Part shown: piece after piece, positions 1-9,003 of the stretch
Layout of the letters: every line of letters starts with the position of its first letter
Position numbering within the stretch: the first letter of the stretch is position 1
Assembly (NCBI GenBank): GCA_965202895.1
Contig: OZ241901.1
Coordinates: forward strand, 3,472,001 to 3,536,000
Direction of reading: 5' to 3'
Source of the DNA: JAJDXW01 sp965202895
GTDB lineage: Bacteria > Pseudomonadota > Gammaproteobacteria > HK1
DNA: 64,000 bases
The notes under the pieces: generated by a model
What the model was told of the DNA's origin: nothing
Database searches by the model: none
Seen by the model: the letters and a program-made list of their open reading frames with translations, nothing else
Translations under genes and position numbers: made by a program

Positions 1-42
1 GCTATCGTAGGAGCGTTCCTTCATGGACACGAGGGTGACGAG

Positions 43-462
43 ATGGGTGAAATCGCCGTCGGCATCGAGCTGGAGAATCCCGCGGATCGGGCTCTTTTCG
101 AACGAGGGCACGGTCAGGAATCCGACATCCGCCGTACGAGCATCGAAGCGATCGTCGATACGGGCGCCGTCATGCCGGTGCTGCCTCAGAACGTCGTCGA
201 GCGCCTCGGGGTACGTACCCGACGAACCGCGATCGTCATGTATGCGGACGAGCGCAAGGAGGAACGGCCGATAGCCGGTCCCCTGACCATCCACGTCTGC
301 AACCGCTTCATGAGCACCGATTGCGTCGTCGGACCACCGCTCAGCGAGCCGCTGATCGGCCAGATCGTCCTCGAAGCACTGGATCTGATCGCCGACTGCA
401 CGAAGCGCACCTTGACCCCGCGGCCCGAGTCGCCGGACTATCCCCTGCTCAAGTTGAAGTAA
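43..462 (+). CDS. Retropepsin-like aspartyl protease family protein
   Basis: A 139-residue protein whose centre reads IVDTGAVMPVLP, with the D-T-G triad at residues 39-41. This is the active-site loop of single-domain clan AA (retropepsin-like) aspartyl proteases, which work as homodimers. The length fits bacterial members, which are often annotated only as aspartyl protease or as toxin-antitoxin-like hypotheticals. No signal peptide or membrane segment is visible, so it is probably cytoplasmic. The ATG at 43 gives the compact family length; an ATG at 23 is in another frame. Its substrate is unknown. Upstream context lies outside the window. Confidence 0.7.
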   Translation: MGEIAVGIELENPADRALFERGHGQESDIRRTSIEAIVDTGAVMPVLPQNVVERLGVRTRRTAIVMYADERKEERPIAGPLTIHVCNRFMSTDCVVGPPLSEPLIGQIVLEALDLIADCTKRTLTPRPESPDYPLLKLK

Positions 463-773
463 CCTGCTGTTCCGTCTTCGGATCCCTTGGCCGAATCCGC
501 ATACGGGACAACGACATACGCCAAGTCGCCTCTTCCTGGCTCGGTCGTCGCGACCGCCACCCTCCGCGGGTTTCCTCGAACCTCATCCGCAGGCCCTGCG
601 GCCCTCGGCATTTGGAGCGGAAGGACGGCGCGCCCGATCCGGCGCCGGAGCGCTCGGGGCTTCAGGCTCGGGCGCGGTGCGAGCGCACGCTCCGCCCGCC
701 GGGTCCCATGCACGTCGATCCGGGGCCGTTCGCCGAAGCCGTCGGGAAGCGGGCGGGGCGGCGACGGGGAGGG
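463..773. other. Gene-free stretch, nothing recognised
   Basis: About 310 bases of GC-rich DNA between the protease-like gene and the convergent Mo hydroxylase large subunit. Open frames here show only the arginine/proline-rich composition of non-coding high-GC DNA. No repeat family found elsewhere in the window and no obvious terminator was seen. Confidence 0.4.
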
Positions 774-2945
774 TCAGGATTCGGCGGCGGCCTCGCGGAG
801 GTTCTCCGGGGTGAGGGGGAGGCGGCGGGCGCGCACCCCGGTCGCGTCGAAGACCGCGTTCGCGATCGCCGCCCCCGCGGGGCCGCAGGACGCCTCTCCG
901 GCTCCGAGGAAGGGCTCCCCGGGCCGGTCCACGAGCACCGTCTCGATCTCCGGAACGGCGCCGAAGCGGAGGATCGGATAGCTCTCCCAATCCCGGCTGG
1001 CGATGCCGTCCCGGTTCCAGGCCACCGCTTCGAGGAGGGTCCAGCTCGCGGCCTGCACGAAGCCGCCCTCGAGCTGGGCGGCGAGACCGTCGGGGTCGAC
1101 GATCTCCCCGGCATCCGCCGCGATCACCGCCCGGAGGAGGTGGATGGCCGCGTCCTCCCCCACCCGCGCCTCGACCGCGACCGCGCAGTAGCTCTTCGCG
1201 TTCTTGTAGCGCGCCACCGCGATCCCGCGTCCGGCGCCGCCGGACGATCCGATCGCCGGCCGGCCGGCTGCCCGCGCCGTCCAGCCGAATCGCTCGGCGG
1301 CCGCGTCGAGCACCGCGCGGGTGCGCGCGTCCGCGAGGTGGCGGCGGCGGTAGTCGAGGGGGTCCGCCCCTGCCGCGTGGGCGATCTCGTCGAGGAAGGA
1401 CTCGGCGGCGAAGACGTTGGCGTAGGCGCCGAGGGTGCGAAGGGCGGACACCCGGAGCGGGAGGTCGTGCACGAGGTGCTTGACGATGCGGGTCTCGGGG
1501 AAGGCGTAGGGTGGGGCGGCGTTCCGGTGGATGCCGCCGTGGACGGTGAGGTTGGGCGCCCGCGGGGGCTCGGGCGCCGGGTCCGCGAGGTAGCGCGGGG
1601 CGAGGAAGCGCCCGGCCTGCGGACCCGCCGCGCCCGGCCGCGCGCGCACGACGTGGGTGTCGCTCCACGTCTCGTGGGACCAGAAGCGCACGTCCCCGCC
1701 GTCGTCGAGGTGGGCCGCGAGCTCCATCCGCATCGCGGGGCCGTAGGGCTCCCAGGCGTGCTCGTCCTCGCGCGACCACTCGAGGAGCACCGGGCGGCCC
1801 GGGGTCGCGCGGGCCACGAGGGCCGCTTCGAGCGCGGCGTCGTCGGAGCCGTTGTGCCCGTAGCAGCCGGCGCCGGGGGCATGCTCCACGTCCACCGATT
1901 CGAGGCCGAGGCCGAGGATCTCCGCGATTGCGGCGCGGAGCGGGTAGATCCCCTGTGAATGCGTCCACACCGTGAGGCGCCCCCCGGCGAAGCGGGCGAG
2001 GGCGGCCGAGGGGGCGAGCGACCCGTGCATCTGGTAGGGGCGCTCGTAGACCGCGCGCACCGTCCGCGGCGCGTCCGGGGGCGGGTCGGGGACCGGCTCC
2101 TCGCGCGGGCGGCGCTCGCGGACCGGGAAGCTCTCGCGCCGGTTGCCGAGGAGCTGCTCGGACGCCGGCCGGCCGTCGAGGCCGCGGGGCGCGCTCCACC
2201 TCGCCGCGGCGGCGACCCGCGCCGCGGCCCGGAGCGCGTGGTGCTCGTCCTCGGCCGCCACCGCGAGGAAGCTCCCGTCGCGGACGAGCCGCGCGCCTTC
2301 GAGGCCGGCCTCGAGGTCGTCCGGAAGGGAGGCGAGCGCCGCGTGGTAGTGCGGCGGCCGGACGACCCGGGCGTGGATCGCCCCCTCCGGTCGAAGGTCG
2401 TGGACGAAGCGAAGGGTCCCTGTCACGAGCCCGCGCAGGTGGAGCGGCTCGGGGCCTGGACCCGGAGACCGCGGCGCTTCCCGGACGGCGGCCCCGAAGG
2501 GGGCCGCGTCCGGGTCGACCGGGAGGGCGAGGGGAGCGCCCTCGACCAGCTCGCCGAAGCCGAGGGTGCGGTTCGTCTCGCGCGAGCGGACCAGCCCGTC
2601 CCGGGCCTCCAGGGTCGAGGGGTCTACGCCGAGGCGTGCCGCGGCGCGCGCGACGAGCTCGCGGCGTGCGGTCGCCGCGGCGAGCCGGACGGCGTGTCCG
2701 GACTGCTCCATCGAGTTGCTGCCCGAGGTGTAGCCCTCGTCGGGGGAGAGGCCGGTGCGGGCGGGCGCCGCCACGACGCGGTCGAAGGGCACGCCGAGCT
2801 CTTGCGCGACGACGAGCGCGACGGCGGTCGTGATGCGCTGCCCGATCTCCACCTTGCCGGTGCGCACCTCGACCCGGCCGTCGGGCCGCACGGTGATCCA
2901 GTCCTCCACGCGAGGGTGGGCCGCGAGGCTCGGGTTCGTGATCAT
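774..2945 (-). CDS. Xanthine dehydrogenase-family molybdopterin-binding subunit (IorB/NicB-like)
   Basis: A 723-residue large subunit of a molybdenum hydroxylase. It hydroxylates a heterocycle or aldehyde at the Mo-pterin centre with water as oxygen donor. The N-terminus (around residues 20-50) carries the family pattern VRPDGRVEVRTGKVEIGQR. The C-terminus has FLGAGEASCGPAGAAIANA, containing the glutamate expected at the Mo active site. The start ATG at 2945 follows the small-subunit gene at 3177-3656 on the same strand. No FAD-subunit gene is present, which fits the two-component isoquinoline 1-oxidoreductase/nicotinate dehydrogenase type that donates electrons to a cytochrome rather than NAD. 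There is no Tat signal. The true substrate cannot be read from sequence. CoxD/CoxE maturation genes lie at 12-14.6 kb. Confidence 0.85.
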   Translation of the reverse strand: MITNPSLAAHPRVEDWITVRPDGRVEVRTGKVEIGQRITTAVALVVAQELGVPFDRVVAAPARTGLSPDEGYTSGSNSMEQSGHAVRLAAATARRELVARAAARLGVDPSTLEARDGLVRSRETNRTLGFGELVEGAPLALPVDPDAAPFGAAVREAPRSPGPGPEPLHLRGLVTGTLRFVHDLRPEGAIHARVVRPPHYHAALASLPDDLEAGLEGARLVRDGSFLAVAAEDEHHALRAAARVAAAARWSAPRGLDGRPASEQLLGNRRESFPVRERRPREEPVPDPPPDAPRTVRAVYERPYQMHGSLAPSAALARFAGGRLTVWTHSQGIYPLRAAIAEILGLGLESVDVEHAPGAGCYGHNGSDDAALEAALVARATPGRPVLLEWSREDEHAWEPYGPAMRMELAAHLDDGGDVRFWSHETWSDTHVVRARPGAAGPQAGRFLAPRYLADPAPEPPRAPNLTVHGGIHRNAAPPYAFPETRIVKHLVHDLPLRVSALRTLGAYANVFAAESFLDEIAHAAGADPLDYRRRHLADARTRAVLDAAAERFGWTARAAGRPAIGSSGGAGRGIAVARYKNAKSYCAVAVEARVGEDAAIHLLRAVIAADAGEIVDPDGLAAQLEGGFVQAASWTLLEAVAWNRDGIASRDWESYPILRFGAVPEIETVLVDRPGEPFLGAGEASCGPAGAAIANAVFDATGVRARRLPLTPENLREAAAES

Positions 2946-3026
2946 GGGGTCACCCGATTACCAAAGCCCAGGTGAATGGTCTCCTTCGGGCCGTCATTCC
3001 TCGTCCTCCTCGCGAAAGCGGAGAGG

Positions 3027-3102
3027 AAGCGGGAATCCAGGGATCTTGTCGAGATGGATTCCCGCTTTCGCGGGAATGACGGGCCTTCGCGGGAATGACG
3101 GG
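3027..3102. repeat. REP-like palindrome with duplicated arm
   Basis: A 13-bp perfect inverted repeat (AAGCGGGAATCCA at 3027-3039, its complement at 3055-3067) with a 15-base loop. It is followed by two direct copies of TTCGCGGGAATGACGGG at 3067-3083 and 3086-3102. It lies between the two Mo hydroxylase subunits, so it could form a stable structure in the intercistronic mRNA. Confidence 0.75.
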
Positions 3103-3176
3103 GTCTCGTGGGGCCTGTCCCGGGGTTTCCGCCGACAGACGCTCGCATGCCGAGCTTTGCGCGTAACCAGGTGGGG

Positions 3177-3656
3177 TCATGGGGTCTCATGGGGCGCGGC
3201 CCCGGCGAGCGCCCGCACCGCCCGCAGCACCCCAGGATGGGCGCCGCACCGGCAGAGGTGCGGCTCGAGCGCGGCGCGGATTGCGCTTTCGCCGGGATGC
3301 GGGTTCTTCCGCAGGAGCCCGGTGACGGCGACCACGATCCCCGGGGTGCAGTAGCCGCACTGCGCGGCCCGGGCTTCGATGAGGGCCTGCTGGACCGGGC
3401 CCGGGCGCTCCGGGGTCCCGAGCCCCTCGACGGTCTCGATGCGACGGCCCTCGAAGTCGGCGGCCGGGCGCACGCAGGTGAGGGTCGGCTCATCGTCCAC
3501 GAGCACCGCGCACGCCCCGCACTGCTCCAGGCCGCAGCCGACCTTGACCCCGGTGAGCCCCAGCCGGTTTCGGAGCACCAGCGCGAGCGGCAGGCCGGCT
3601 TCGACACGGACGGGGCGTGAGACCCCGTTGACCTCGAGGATGATCGGCTTCGGCAT
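3177..3656 (-). CDS. Mo hydroxylase [2Fe-2S] small subunit (IorA-like)
   Basis: A 159-residue iron-sulfur subunit. The N-terminal plant-ferredoxin-like domain binds one [2Fe-2S] cluster through Cys41, 46, 49 and 61 (CGLEQCGAC then C). The C-terminal domain binds the second through Cys100, 103, 135 and 137 (CGYCTPG, CRCG). All eight ligands are present, so it should be functional. It passes electrons from the Mo-pterin subunit encoded next at 774-2945. The 231-bp gap between the two genes holds a REP-like palindrome, which is unusual because these genes are commonly adjacent or overlapping. Start ATG at 3656. Confidence 0.92.
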   Translation of the reverse strand: MPKPIILEVNGVSRPVRVEAGLPLALVLRNRLGLTGVKVGCGLEQCGACAVLVDDEPTLTCVRPAADFEGRRIETVEGLGTPERPGPVQQALIEARAAQCGYCTPGIVVAVTGLLRKNPHPGESAIRAALEPHLCRCGAHPGVLRAVRALAGAAPHETP

Positions 3657-3730
3657 GTGTCCGCGACCCCGTCCGTCCGGCGGCCTCCGCGCCGAGATCC
3701 TGGACGATCCGTGCCGGGGAAGCGACCCGT

Positions 3731-3889
3731 CCGCTGCGCGAGGTCACGTCGGATCTGCGCGCGTTCGCCTTCTCGATCCATCTCGAGGACGTGGACGACC
3801 TGCGGCGGGGACGCCCGTTCGAGGCGGCGGCGGCCGGCATCATGGAGCGGATCGGCTTCCGCCCGACCGACTACGGCCGCACCCTCCTC
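3731..3889 (+). pseudogene. Fragment of a CoxE-like VWA protein
   Basis: One frame reads LREVTSDLRAFAFSIHLEDVDDL and continues through GIMERIGFRPTDYGRTLL. This matches, almost residue for residue, the middle of the intact CoxE-like protein at 12145-13506 (LREVMSDLRAFAF, GVMERIGFRPTDYGRTLL). Only about 53 codons remain; both sides run into unrelated GC-rich sequence with no start codon in register. It lies on the opposite strand to the adjacent Mo hydroxylase subunits, as the debris of a second maturation gene copy. The rest of 3657-4116 shows nothing recognisable. Confidence 0.8.
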
Positions 3890-4116
3890 CCGCAGACCGT
3901 AGCCGGTTCGCCCGCCCGTCTTGCCGCCCGTCCCCCGGCGTCGGCGCTCCCTCCGCCGCCGTTCGCGAAGCCGCGGGCGCGTGGAGCGGATCGGGTCCCG
4001 GCGCCCGACGGCGTCCGCCGCCGGCGCGCGGACCGGCGCCGTCCCGACCCGGACTTCCGCGGGTTCGCGGGGCGCCCGCCGCCGGCGCGCGGGCCGGGGA
4101 GGACCGGCGCGCCGGC

Positions 4117-4887
4117 TCAGCCCTTGCGGTCGAGAAAGGCCCGCATGCGCTCGCGCGGCTCGCCGCTCGCGAACCCCTTGGGCAGGCAGTCGATGCCGCG
4201 CTCGACCGCGTCCCGGAGGGGCAGCTCCTCCCAGTCGCGGAGCAGCTCCTTCTGGAGGCGGATGGCGACCGGACCCGCGGCGCAGATCATGTCCACCGTC
4301 CGTCCGATCGCATCGTCGATCCCTCCCGCGGGGGCCAGGGATTCGACGAGCCCCCAGGCATGGGCCCGTTCGGCGTCGATGATCTCCCCGGTGTAGACGA
4401 GCCGGGCGGCCCGTCCCCACCCGACGAGCCGCGGGAGCAGGGCCGCCTCGATGACGGAAGGAAGGCCCACCTGGACCTCGGGCATGCCGAGCTTCGCGGT
4501 CGCGTCGGCGACCCGGAGATCGCACGCGGCGGCGATCTCCAGCCCCGCTCCGAGGCAGTACCCCGACATCCGGGCCACCACCGGGACGGGGGTGCGCCGG
4601 ATCGCGTCGCATACGTCGTGGATCGAGGTGATGAACGGGCGGGCCTCCTCCGGCGTCACGTCCACCATGAACCCGATGTCCGCGCCGCCGATGAGGGCGC
4701 GCTCGCCCTGGCCGCGCAGCACCACGGCCCTCAGGTCGGGGCTCGCGCCGACCCGCCCGATGGCGGCTGCGAGGGCGTCGGCGTCGTCCTTCGCCACCAC
4801 GTTGAGCTTCGCTTCGTTGTCGTAGCAGACGGTCGCGACCCGGCCGCCGTTGGGGTTGTCGTTCAGATCGATGTGGATGTCGCCCAC
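4117..4887 (-). CDS. Enoyl-CoA hydratase/isomerase family protein
   Basis: A crotonase-fold protein of 256 residues, hydrating or isomerising an acyl-CoA intermediate. The oxyanion-hole segments are recognisable: GGADIGFM in the first third and a later SGYCLGAGLEIAAACDLR motif. I favour the GTG at 4887 because AAGGAG sits seven bases upstream. An ATG at 4908 and another at 4941 would add short charged extensions. The C-terminus ends in GEPRERMRAFLDRKG, typical of the family. It stands alone between repeat-rich gaps, so the substrate is unknown; it could equally be an isomerase or a dehalogenase-like member. Confidence 0.85.
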   Translation of the reverse strand: MGDIHIDLNDNPNGGRVATVCYDNEAKLNVVAKDDADALAAAIGRVGASPDLRAVVLRGQGERALIGGADIGFMVDVTPEEARPFITSIHDVCDAIRRTPVPVVARMSGYCLGAGLEIAAACDLRVADATAKLGMPEVQVGLPSVIEAALLPRLVGWGRAARLVYTGEIIDAERAHAWGLVESLAPAGGIDDAIGRTVDMICAAGPVAIRLQKELLRDWEELPLRDAVERGIDCLPKGFASGEPRERMRAFLDRKG

Positions 4888-5040
4888 GTCCCGTCTCCTT
4901 CGCGTCATCGAATCGGGCCCGGCGCGCCCGGGGCGCTCCAAAGGGGGCGCTTCGGCGTTCCCGCGCTCCGGGGCTGCCGCAATCCGGCGGTGCGGATGTT
5001 AACCCGGAACTCCCGCCGTTCTCCCGCGATGGGCGTCGAC

Positions 5041-5284
5041 CCAGGGCTCCTTCACGCCGACCGACTCGTGGCCAGTCTCCCTTGGAACGGCGTCCTGGGA
5101 ACGCTTGTGTCCCGCCCGCAGATGGGATGGCAGGACCGCTGCGGACCGATGCGGGCGGGACACAAGCGTTCCCAGGACGCTCGCAGCCGTGGGAGGGGCG
5201 TCGTTCCCAAGACCTCCGCCGCTCCGGTTCGACCGAACCGGGCTCGCCCGCGCGAACCGATTCCGCAGCGTGAAACGACCCTGG
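5041..5284. repeat. Repeat A copy 1, with a B element nested inside
   Basis: The left end CAGGGCTCCTTCACGCCGAC and the right end ATTCCGCAGCGTGAAACGAC are imperfect inverted repeats of the A family (consensus terminus AGGGCCTTTTCACGC). In the middle, 5090-5180 is a B element: a perfect 30-bp inverted repeat, arms 5090-5119 and 5151-5180, separated by 31 bp. A further half-B (GCGGGCGGGACACGAGCG) lies near 5328. This is the whole content of the gap between the hydratase and dienelactone hydrolase genes. Confidence 0.8.
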
Positions 5285-5541
5285 ACGTCCGACCCCTCCC
5301 GGCCTCGGGCTCGCGACCGCCCATGCGGGCGGGACACGAGCGTCCACCGGGGCGCGCCGTTCCCGGGATGCGCCGACGCCCGCGAGGGGGGCCGTCCCTT
5401 CCCGCCGGGCGCTCGGAGGGAACGTCCGGCCCGGAAACGCGGGAGCTCCGGCGCGCCCGGGCGAAGGGACGAATCCGGTTCGGAATCCCGGTTTGGAATA
5501 CTGGTTTAGAATTTCGGGCGGAATTTTCGAGGGGAGTCCCA

Positions 5542-6222
5542 ATGGGCCAGATGATCGAACTCACCGCTTCCGACGGCCACACGCTCGGCGCCTGGCGCGC
5601 CGACCCCGCCGGTGCTCCCAAGGCCGGGGTCGTCGTCATCCAGGAGATCTTCGGGGTCAACGCGCACATCCGCGAGGTGGCGGACGACTACGCGGCGCAA
5701 GGCTATCTCGCGATCGCCCCCGCCCTCTTCGATCGATCCCGGCCGGGAGTCGAGCTGGGCTACGACGAGAACGCGATCGCCGAGGGGCGCGACCTCGCGT
5801 TCGCCATGGACCCGGGCCTGCCGGTGCGGGACGTCGAGGCTGCCGTCCAGGCCGCCGCGAGCGCGGGAAAGGTCGGGGTGGTCGGCTACTGCTGGGGCGG
5901 TTCGCTCACCTTCCTCGCCGCCTGCAAGCTCGGCGTCGCGGCCGCTTCGAGCTACTACGGCGGGCAGATCGTCGCCGCCCTCGGGCGCGAGCCGGACCTC
6001 GCTCCCGCCGCGCCCCTCATCATGCACTTCGGCGAGCACGACGCGGGGATCCCTCTCGACGACGTGGACCGGATCCGCAAGACCTTTCCCGACGCGCCGG
6101 TCTACATGTACGACGCGGGCCACGGCTTCAACTGCGATCACCGCGCCAGCTACGACGAGTCCTCGTGCCGGACCGCCCGGCAACGGACCCTCGACTTCTT
6201 CGCGGAGCATCTCGGCGGTTGA
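5542..6222 (+). CDS. Dienelactone hydrolase family protein
   Basis: A 226-residue alpha/beta hydrolase. Family signatures are in order: VIQEIFGVN near residue 33, the nucleophile elbow GYCWGG with a catalytic cysteine near residue 116, an EHDAGIP segment with the catalytic Asp, and GHGFNC with the catalytic His. This is the Cys-Asp-His triad of carboxymethylenebutenolidase, which opens dienelactones in chloro- and hydroxy-aromatic breakdown. Many homologues act on other lactones or esters. No ortho-cleavage genes are adjacent, so the pathway role is open. Start ATG follows a GAGGGGAG-like ribosome site. Confidence 0.88.
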   Translation: MGQMIELTASDGHTLGAWRADPAGAPKAGVVVIQEIFGVNAHIREVADDYAAQGYLAIAPALFDRSRPGVELGYDENAIAEGRDLAFAMDPGLPVRDVEAAVQAAASAGKVGVVGYCWGGSLTFLAACKLGVAAASSYYGGQIVAALGREPDLAPAAPLIMHFGEHDAGIPLDDVDRIRKTFPDAPVYMYDAGHGFNCDHRASYDESSCRTARQRTLDFFAEHLGG

Positions 6223-6386
6223 GCCGCCGCTGCCGATCGGGGCCGTCCCGCCGCGGCGCGCCGCCGGCGGCGGGAGCGCCGCACGTCTCCCGCGAGATGA
6301 GCACGCGGCCGGGCGGTCTCCCGGCCGCCGCCAAGCCTTCCCCGGCGGAGGCCTGAACGCTCCTCCGGAGCCGGGGACGAGGCGGC

Positions 6387-7196
6387 GTGGGCAACCGGGA
6401 TGGCGGCGGGCGCGAACGGGACGACGACCGCTCCTCCCCCGGGGCGGGCCGGTTCGGCTGGGGGCGGACGGTGGAAGTGGAGGGCGAGCGGCGCCCGGTC
6501 GCCTCCCTCCTCCGGCGCGGCGCGGCCCTCGCCGTCGATCTCTGCTTCGCGCTCCTCGCCGTGGCGGTCGCCATCGACGCTCTCTCTTTCCACGTGCCGA
6601 TCGACACGGACCGGGCGGCGGGTCCCATGTTCTCGCTCTTCGGTCTCCTCGCCGTCTACGTCGTGTGGCTTCGGGACCGGGGGGCGTCGCGCCCGGGAGG
6701 CGGGCTGCGGTTCGGGCTGAGTCCCGGGCGCTGGCTCCTCTCCCTGCGCCTCGTTCCGGTGGCCGGCCCGCGGCGCTTCACGCGGCCGGTGACGGTGGCC
6801 GACGATGTGGGTTCGGAAGGGGAGACGTTACGGATCGTCCGGGCCGTGCTCCTCGGCGTCGCCGCGTCGCTCGTCGCGCTCCTGCTCCTCGGCCACGCGG
6901 TAAGCCGCACGGTCGTGTTCCGCGCCGTCGAAGATCACGCGGCGCGGCACGCGCCCTTCGCGGCGGAGCGCGGGGTCGCTCCCGAGCTCGTGGGGGTTCC
7001 ATCCGCGCTCGTCGTCGGCAAGACCCGCGCATACGTCCGGGTGGACGCGGAGTGGGGGGGGCGCGGCGGCCCGCTCGAGTTCTTCCTCGAGCGCGGCGCG
7101 GGCGAATGGAAGGTCGCCGAGGTCCGGATCGGCGAGCCCTCGTGGCTCCGCAACTACGCGCTCTCCGCGCCCGACACGGAGGTCCCGGCCCCCTGA
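6387..7196 (+). CDS. RDD-like membrane protein
   Basis: A 269-residue protein with a charged glycine-rich N-terminus, then hydrophobic spans around residues 48-65, 80-95 and 150-170. A soluble C-terminal domain of about 90 residues looks secreted or cytoplasmic depending on topology. The stretch RRGAALAVDLCFALLAVAVAI resembles the first helix of RDD-family proteins, whose function is mostly unknown (some are ion antiporters). Recognition is weak. Start chosen as the first codon giving a full N-terminal region; GTG at 6387 is used. It stands alone between a hydrolase and a convergent permease gene. Confidence 0.5.
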   Translation: MGNRDGGGRERDDDRSSPGAGRFGWGRTVEVEGERRPVASLLRRGAALAVDLCFALLAVAVAIDALSFHVPIDTDRAAGPMFSLFGLLAVYVVWLRDRGASRPGGGLRFGLSPGRWLLSLRLVPVAGPRRFTRPVTVADDVGSEGETLRIVRAVLLGVAASLVALLLLGHAVSRTVVFRAVEDHAARHAPFAAERGVAPELVGVPSALVVGKTRAYVRVDAEWGGRGGPLEFFLERGAGEWKVAEVRIGEPSWLRNYALSAPDTEVPAP

Positions 7197-7281
7197 CCGG
7201 CCCGTTCCCGGCCTGGATTCGTCCCGCTCCCGCAGCGTCCCGCCGCCCTCGCGCCGAAGCCGGGTGGGACATCCGGGCCGT

Positions 7282-8340
7282 CTAGACGGGAGCGCCGCCG
7301 AGCTCGTAGAGGAAGCCGGCGAGCATCGCGCCGCCGAGGCCGAGGCCGAGATAGAGGGCGAAGACGCCGCGGCGCACGAGGGCCCACACCGCGATCGCGG
7401 CGGGGATGCAGGAGACCGCCCCCGCGGCCGCGAAGGCGAGGGCCGCGCCGCCCGACATGCCCATCTCGAGGAGTCCCGCGATGAGGGGGATGGCGGCGTA
7501 GCCGTTGAGGTACGTCGGTACGCCGATCACCGCCGCCAGGGGAATGGCGAACGCGTTGCCGCCGCCCACCGCGGAGACGACCCAGGACGCGGGGAGGTAG
7601 GCCATCATCAGGCTCTCCGCGAGGAAGGCGAGCGCGAGCCATTTGGAGAGGAAGGCGCCGGTCCGAAGCGCGATGCGCGCGAACTCGGCGCGCCGCTCGG
7701 GCTCGATCCAGACGCGCCAGACGATCGGCGCCGAGGCGCCCGGCTCGAAGGACGACTGGCCGCAGCCGGGGCCGGGGCCGGCTGCGGATGCGGCGGCGAG
7801 AGGGCTCCGAAGGCCGCCCTTGCGCTGGAGCGCCAGCACCGCGAGCCCGCCGAGGAGGCCCACCCCGACCGCCGCCGCCGTCTTCGCGAGCGCGAATCCC
7901 GTCCCGACCCCCGCCGCGGTGAGGACGAACATCTCCGGGTCCATGACCGGCGAGGCGAGCCAGAACGCCATCACCGGGGCGAGGGGGACGCCCGCGTGGA
8001 GCATCGCCGCGATGATCGGGATGACCCCGCACGAGCAGAAGGGGGAGAGGGCGCCGAAGAGGGCGGCGAGTGTGACGGTCCGGAGCGGGCTGCCGGTGAA
8101 GACCCGCGCCACCAGCCGATCGGCGCCGCTCGCGGCCGCGAATGCCGCGATCGCGACCGCGAGGGCGAGGAATGGGGCGATGGAGACGAGGGCCTCGAGG
8201 ACGAAGCGAATGCTCGGGAGGAGCTGCGCGGGGTCGGCGGCGCCGAGGACGAGCAGGGCGGCCAGAAGGGCGAGCACCGCCCGATCTCCGGCCGCGGCGT
8301 AGAGGCGGGAGAGGGGTTGCCGGAGGGCGAGTGCGGTCAT
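7282..8340 (-). CDS. Permease of the ArsP/SO_0444 (DUF318) type
   Basis: A 352-residue inner-membrane permease with about eight to ten hydrophobic spans. It has the diagnostic GALSPFCSCGVIPI motif in the first half and GVPTYLNGYAAIPL in the second, repeating the small-residue pore helices of this family. A cysteine/glycine/serine linker (GPGPGCGQSSFEPG) separates the halves. Family members export metalloids or heavy metals (organoarsenicals, Cu/Zn). The ATG at 8340 is preferred because upstream codons belong to non-coding sequence. It is co-directional with the ArsR regulator at 8393-8713 and probably forms one operon with it. Confidence 0.85.
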   Translation of the reverse strand: MTALALRQPLSRLYAAAGDRAVLALLAALLVLGAADPAQLLPSIRFVLEALVSIAPFLALAVAIAAFAAASGADRLVARVFTGSPLRTVTLAALFGALSPFCSCGVIPIIAAMLHAGVPLAPVMAFWLASPVMDPEMFVLTAAGVGTGFALAKTAAAVGVGLLGGLAVLALQRKGGLRSPLAAASAAGPGPGCGQSSFEPGASAPIVWRVWIEPERRAEFARIALRTGAFLSKWLALAFLAESLMMAYLPASWVVSAVGGGNAFAIPLAAVIGVPTYLNGYAAIPLIAGLLEMGMSGGAALAFAAAGAVSCIPAAIAVWALVRRGVFALYLGLGLGGAMLAGFLYELGGAPV

Positions 8341-8392
8341 GGTGGACTCCGTAGGCTTCCGAACGCGGCGGCGGTTCGCCGGGGTCCGGGAT

Positions 8393-8713
8393 TCAGGGCG
8401 GGTCCGCTCTCCGGCGCCTTCCCTCGTCCGCGCAGCACTCCTCGATGAGGTAGTGGGCGAGGGAGTGGACGAGCCCCGTGTCGGCCGTGCACCACAGCGC
8501 GCTGCCGCGCCGGGTCCGGGAGACGAGGCCCGCTTGGCTGAGCCGCCGGAGGTGGTGGGTGAGGGTCGAGCCGGGGACCCCGGTGGCGCGCTGGATTTCC
8601 CCCACCATGAGCCCGTCGCCGCCCGCCCGCACGAGGTGCCGCACGATGGCGAGGCGGGTCTCGTTGCCGAGCTCGGCGAGGATCGAAGCCGCGGAGTGAA
8701 GCTCGATGGCCAT
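8393..8713 (-). CDS. ArsR-family transcriptional repressor
   Basis: A 106-residue winged-helix protein. The helix-turn-helix spans roughly residues 35-65 (EIQRATGVPGSTLTHHLRRLSQAGLV), followed by the beta-wing SRTRRGSALWCTA. A terminal ECCAD pair of cysteines plus the wing cysteine may form a thiol metal or metalloid sensor site. The ATG at 8713 gives a normal family length. It precedes the permease gene by 52 bp on the same strand and very likely controls it. The matching operator is the palindrome 39 bp upstream (8752-8765). Confidence 0.9.
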   Translation of the reverse strand: MAIELHSAASILAELGNETRLAIVRHLVRAGGDGLMVGEIQRATGVPGSTLTHHLRRLSQAGLVSRTRRGSALWCTADTGLVHSLAHYLIEECCADEGRRRRADPP

Positions 8714-8751
8714 GGGGGCAACGTAGGTCCTCCGATCGGGTCTGTCAACCG

Positions 8752-8765
8752 TATTTCTAGAAATA
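8752..8765. promoter_or_regulatory. Probable ArsR operator palindrome
   Basis: TATTTCTAGAAATA is a perfect 14-bp palindrome, and strikingly AT-rich in a high-GC region. It lies 39 bp upstream of the arsR start, where a promoter would be. Its symmetry and base composition suit a winged-helix dimer site. Confidence 0.7.
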
Positions 8766-9003
8766 TGGAAATCACACCGGCGCAATCCAGGATTCCGACC
8801 CGAACCCGACCCGGACCGCCGACTACGCGGACGGAACCTCGGGGCGGTGCACGGACCTCGGCGCCGATCCGCCGCCCGCGGTGTTCTTCGTCGACACCTC
8901 GCCGCCCCTCGTCTTCGGGCTCCGGCGCCTTGCTTCCCCTCCCGCGGCGCCCCGCCTATGATCCCGATCCGTTCGTCCATCGACCCGACCGGGAGAGCGC
9001 ACC

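Noticed and set aside
321..1958. Long Arg/Gly/Pro-rich plus-strand frame over the Mo hydroxylase
   Set aside because: It is the mirror of the minus-strand gene. The composition is typical of antisense frames in high-GC DNA and no domain is seen.
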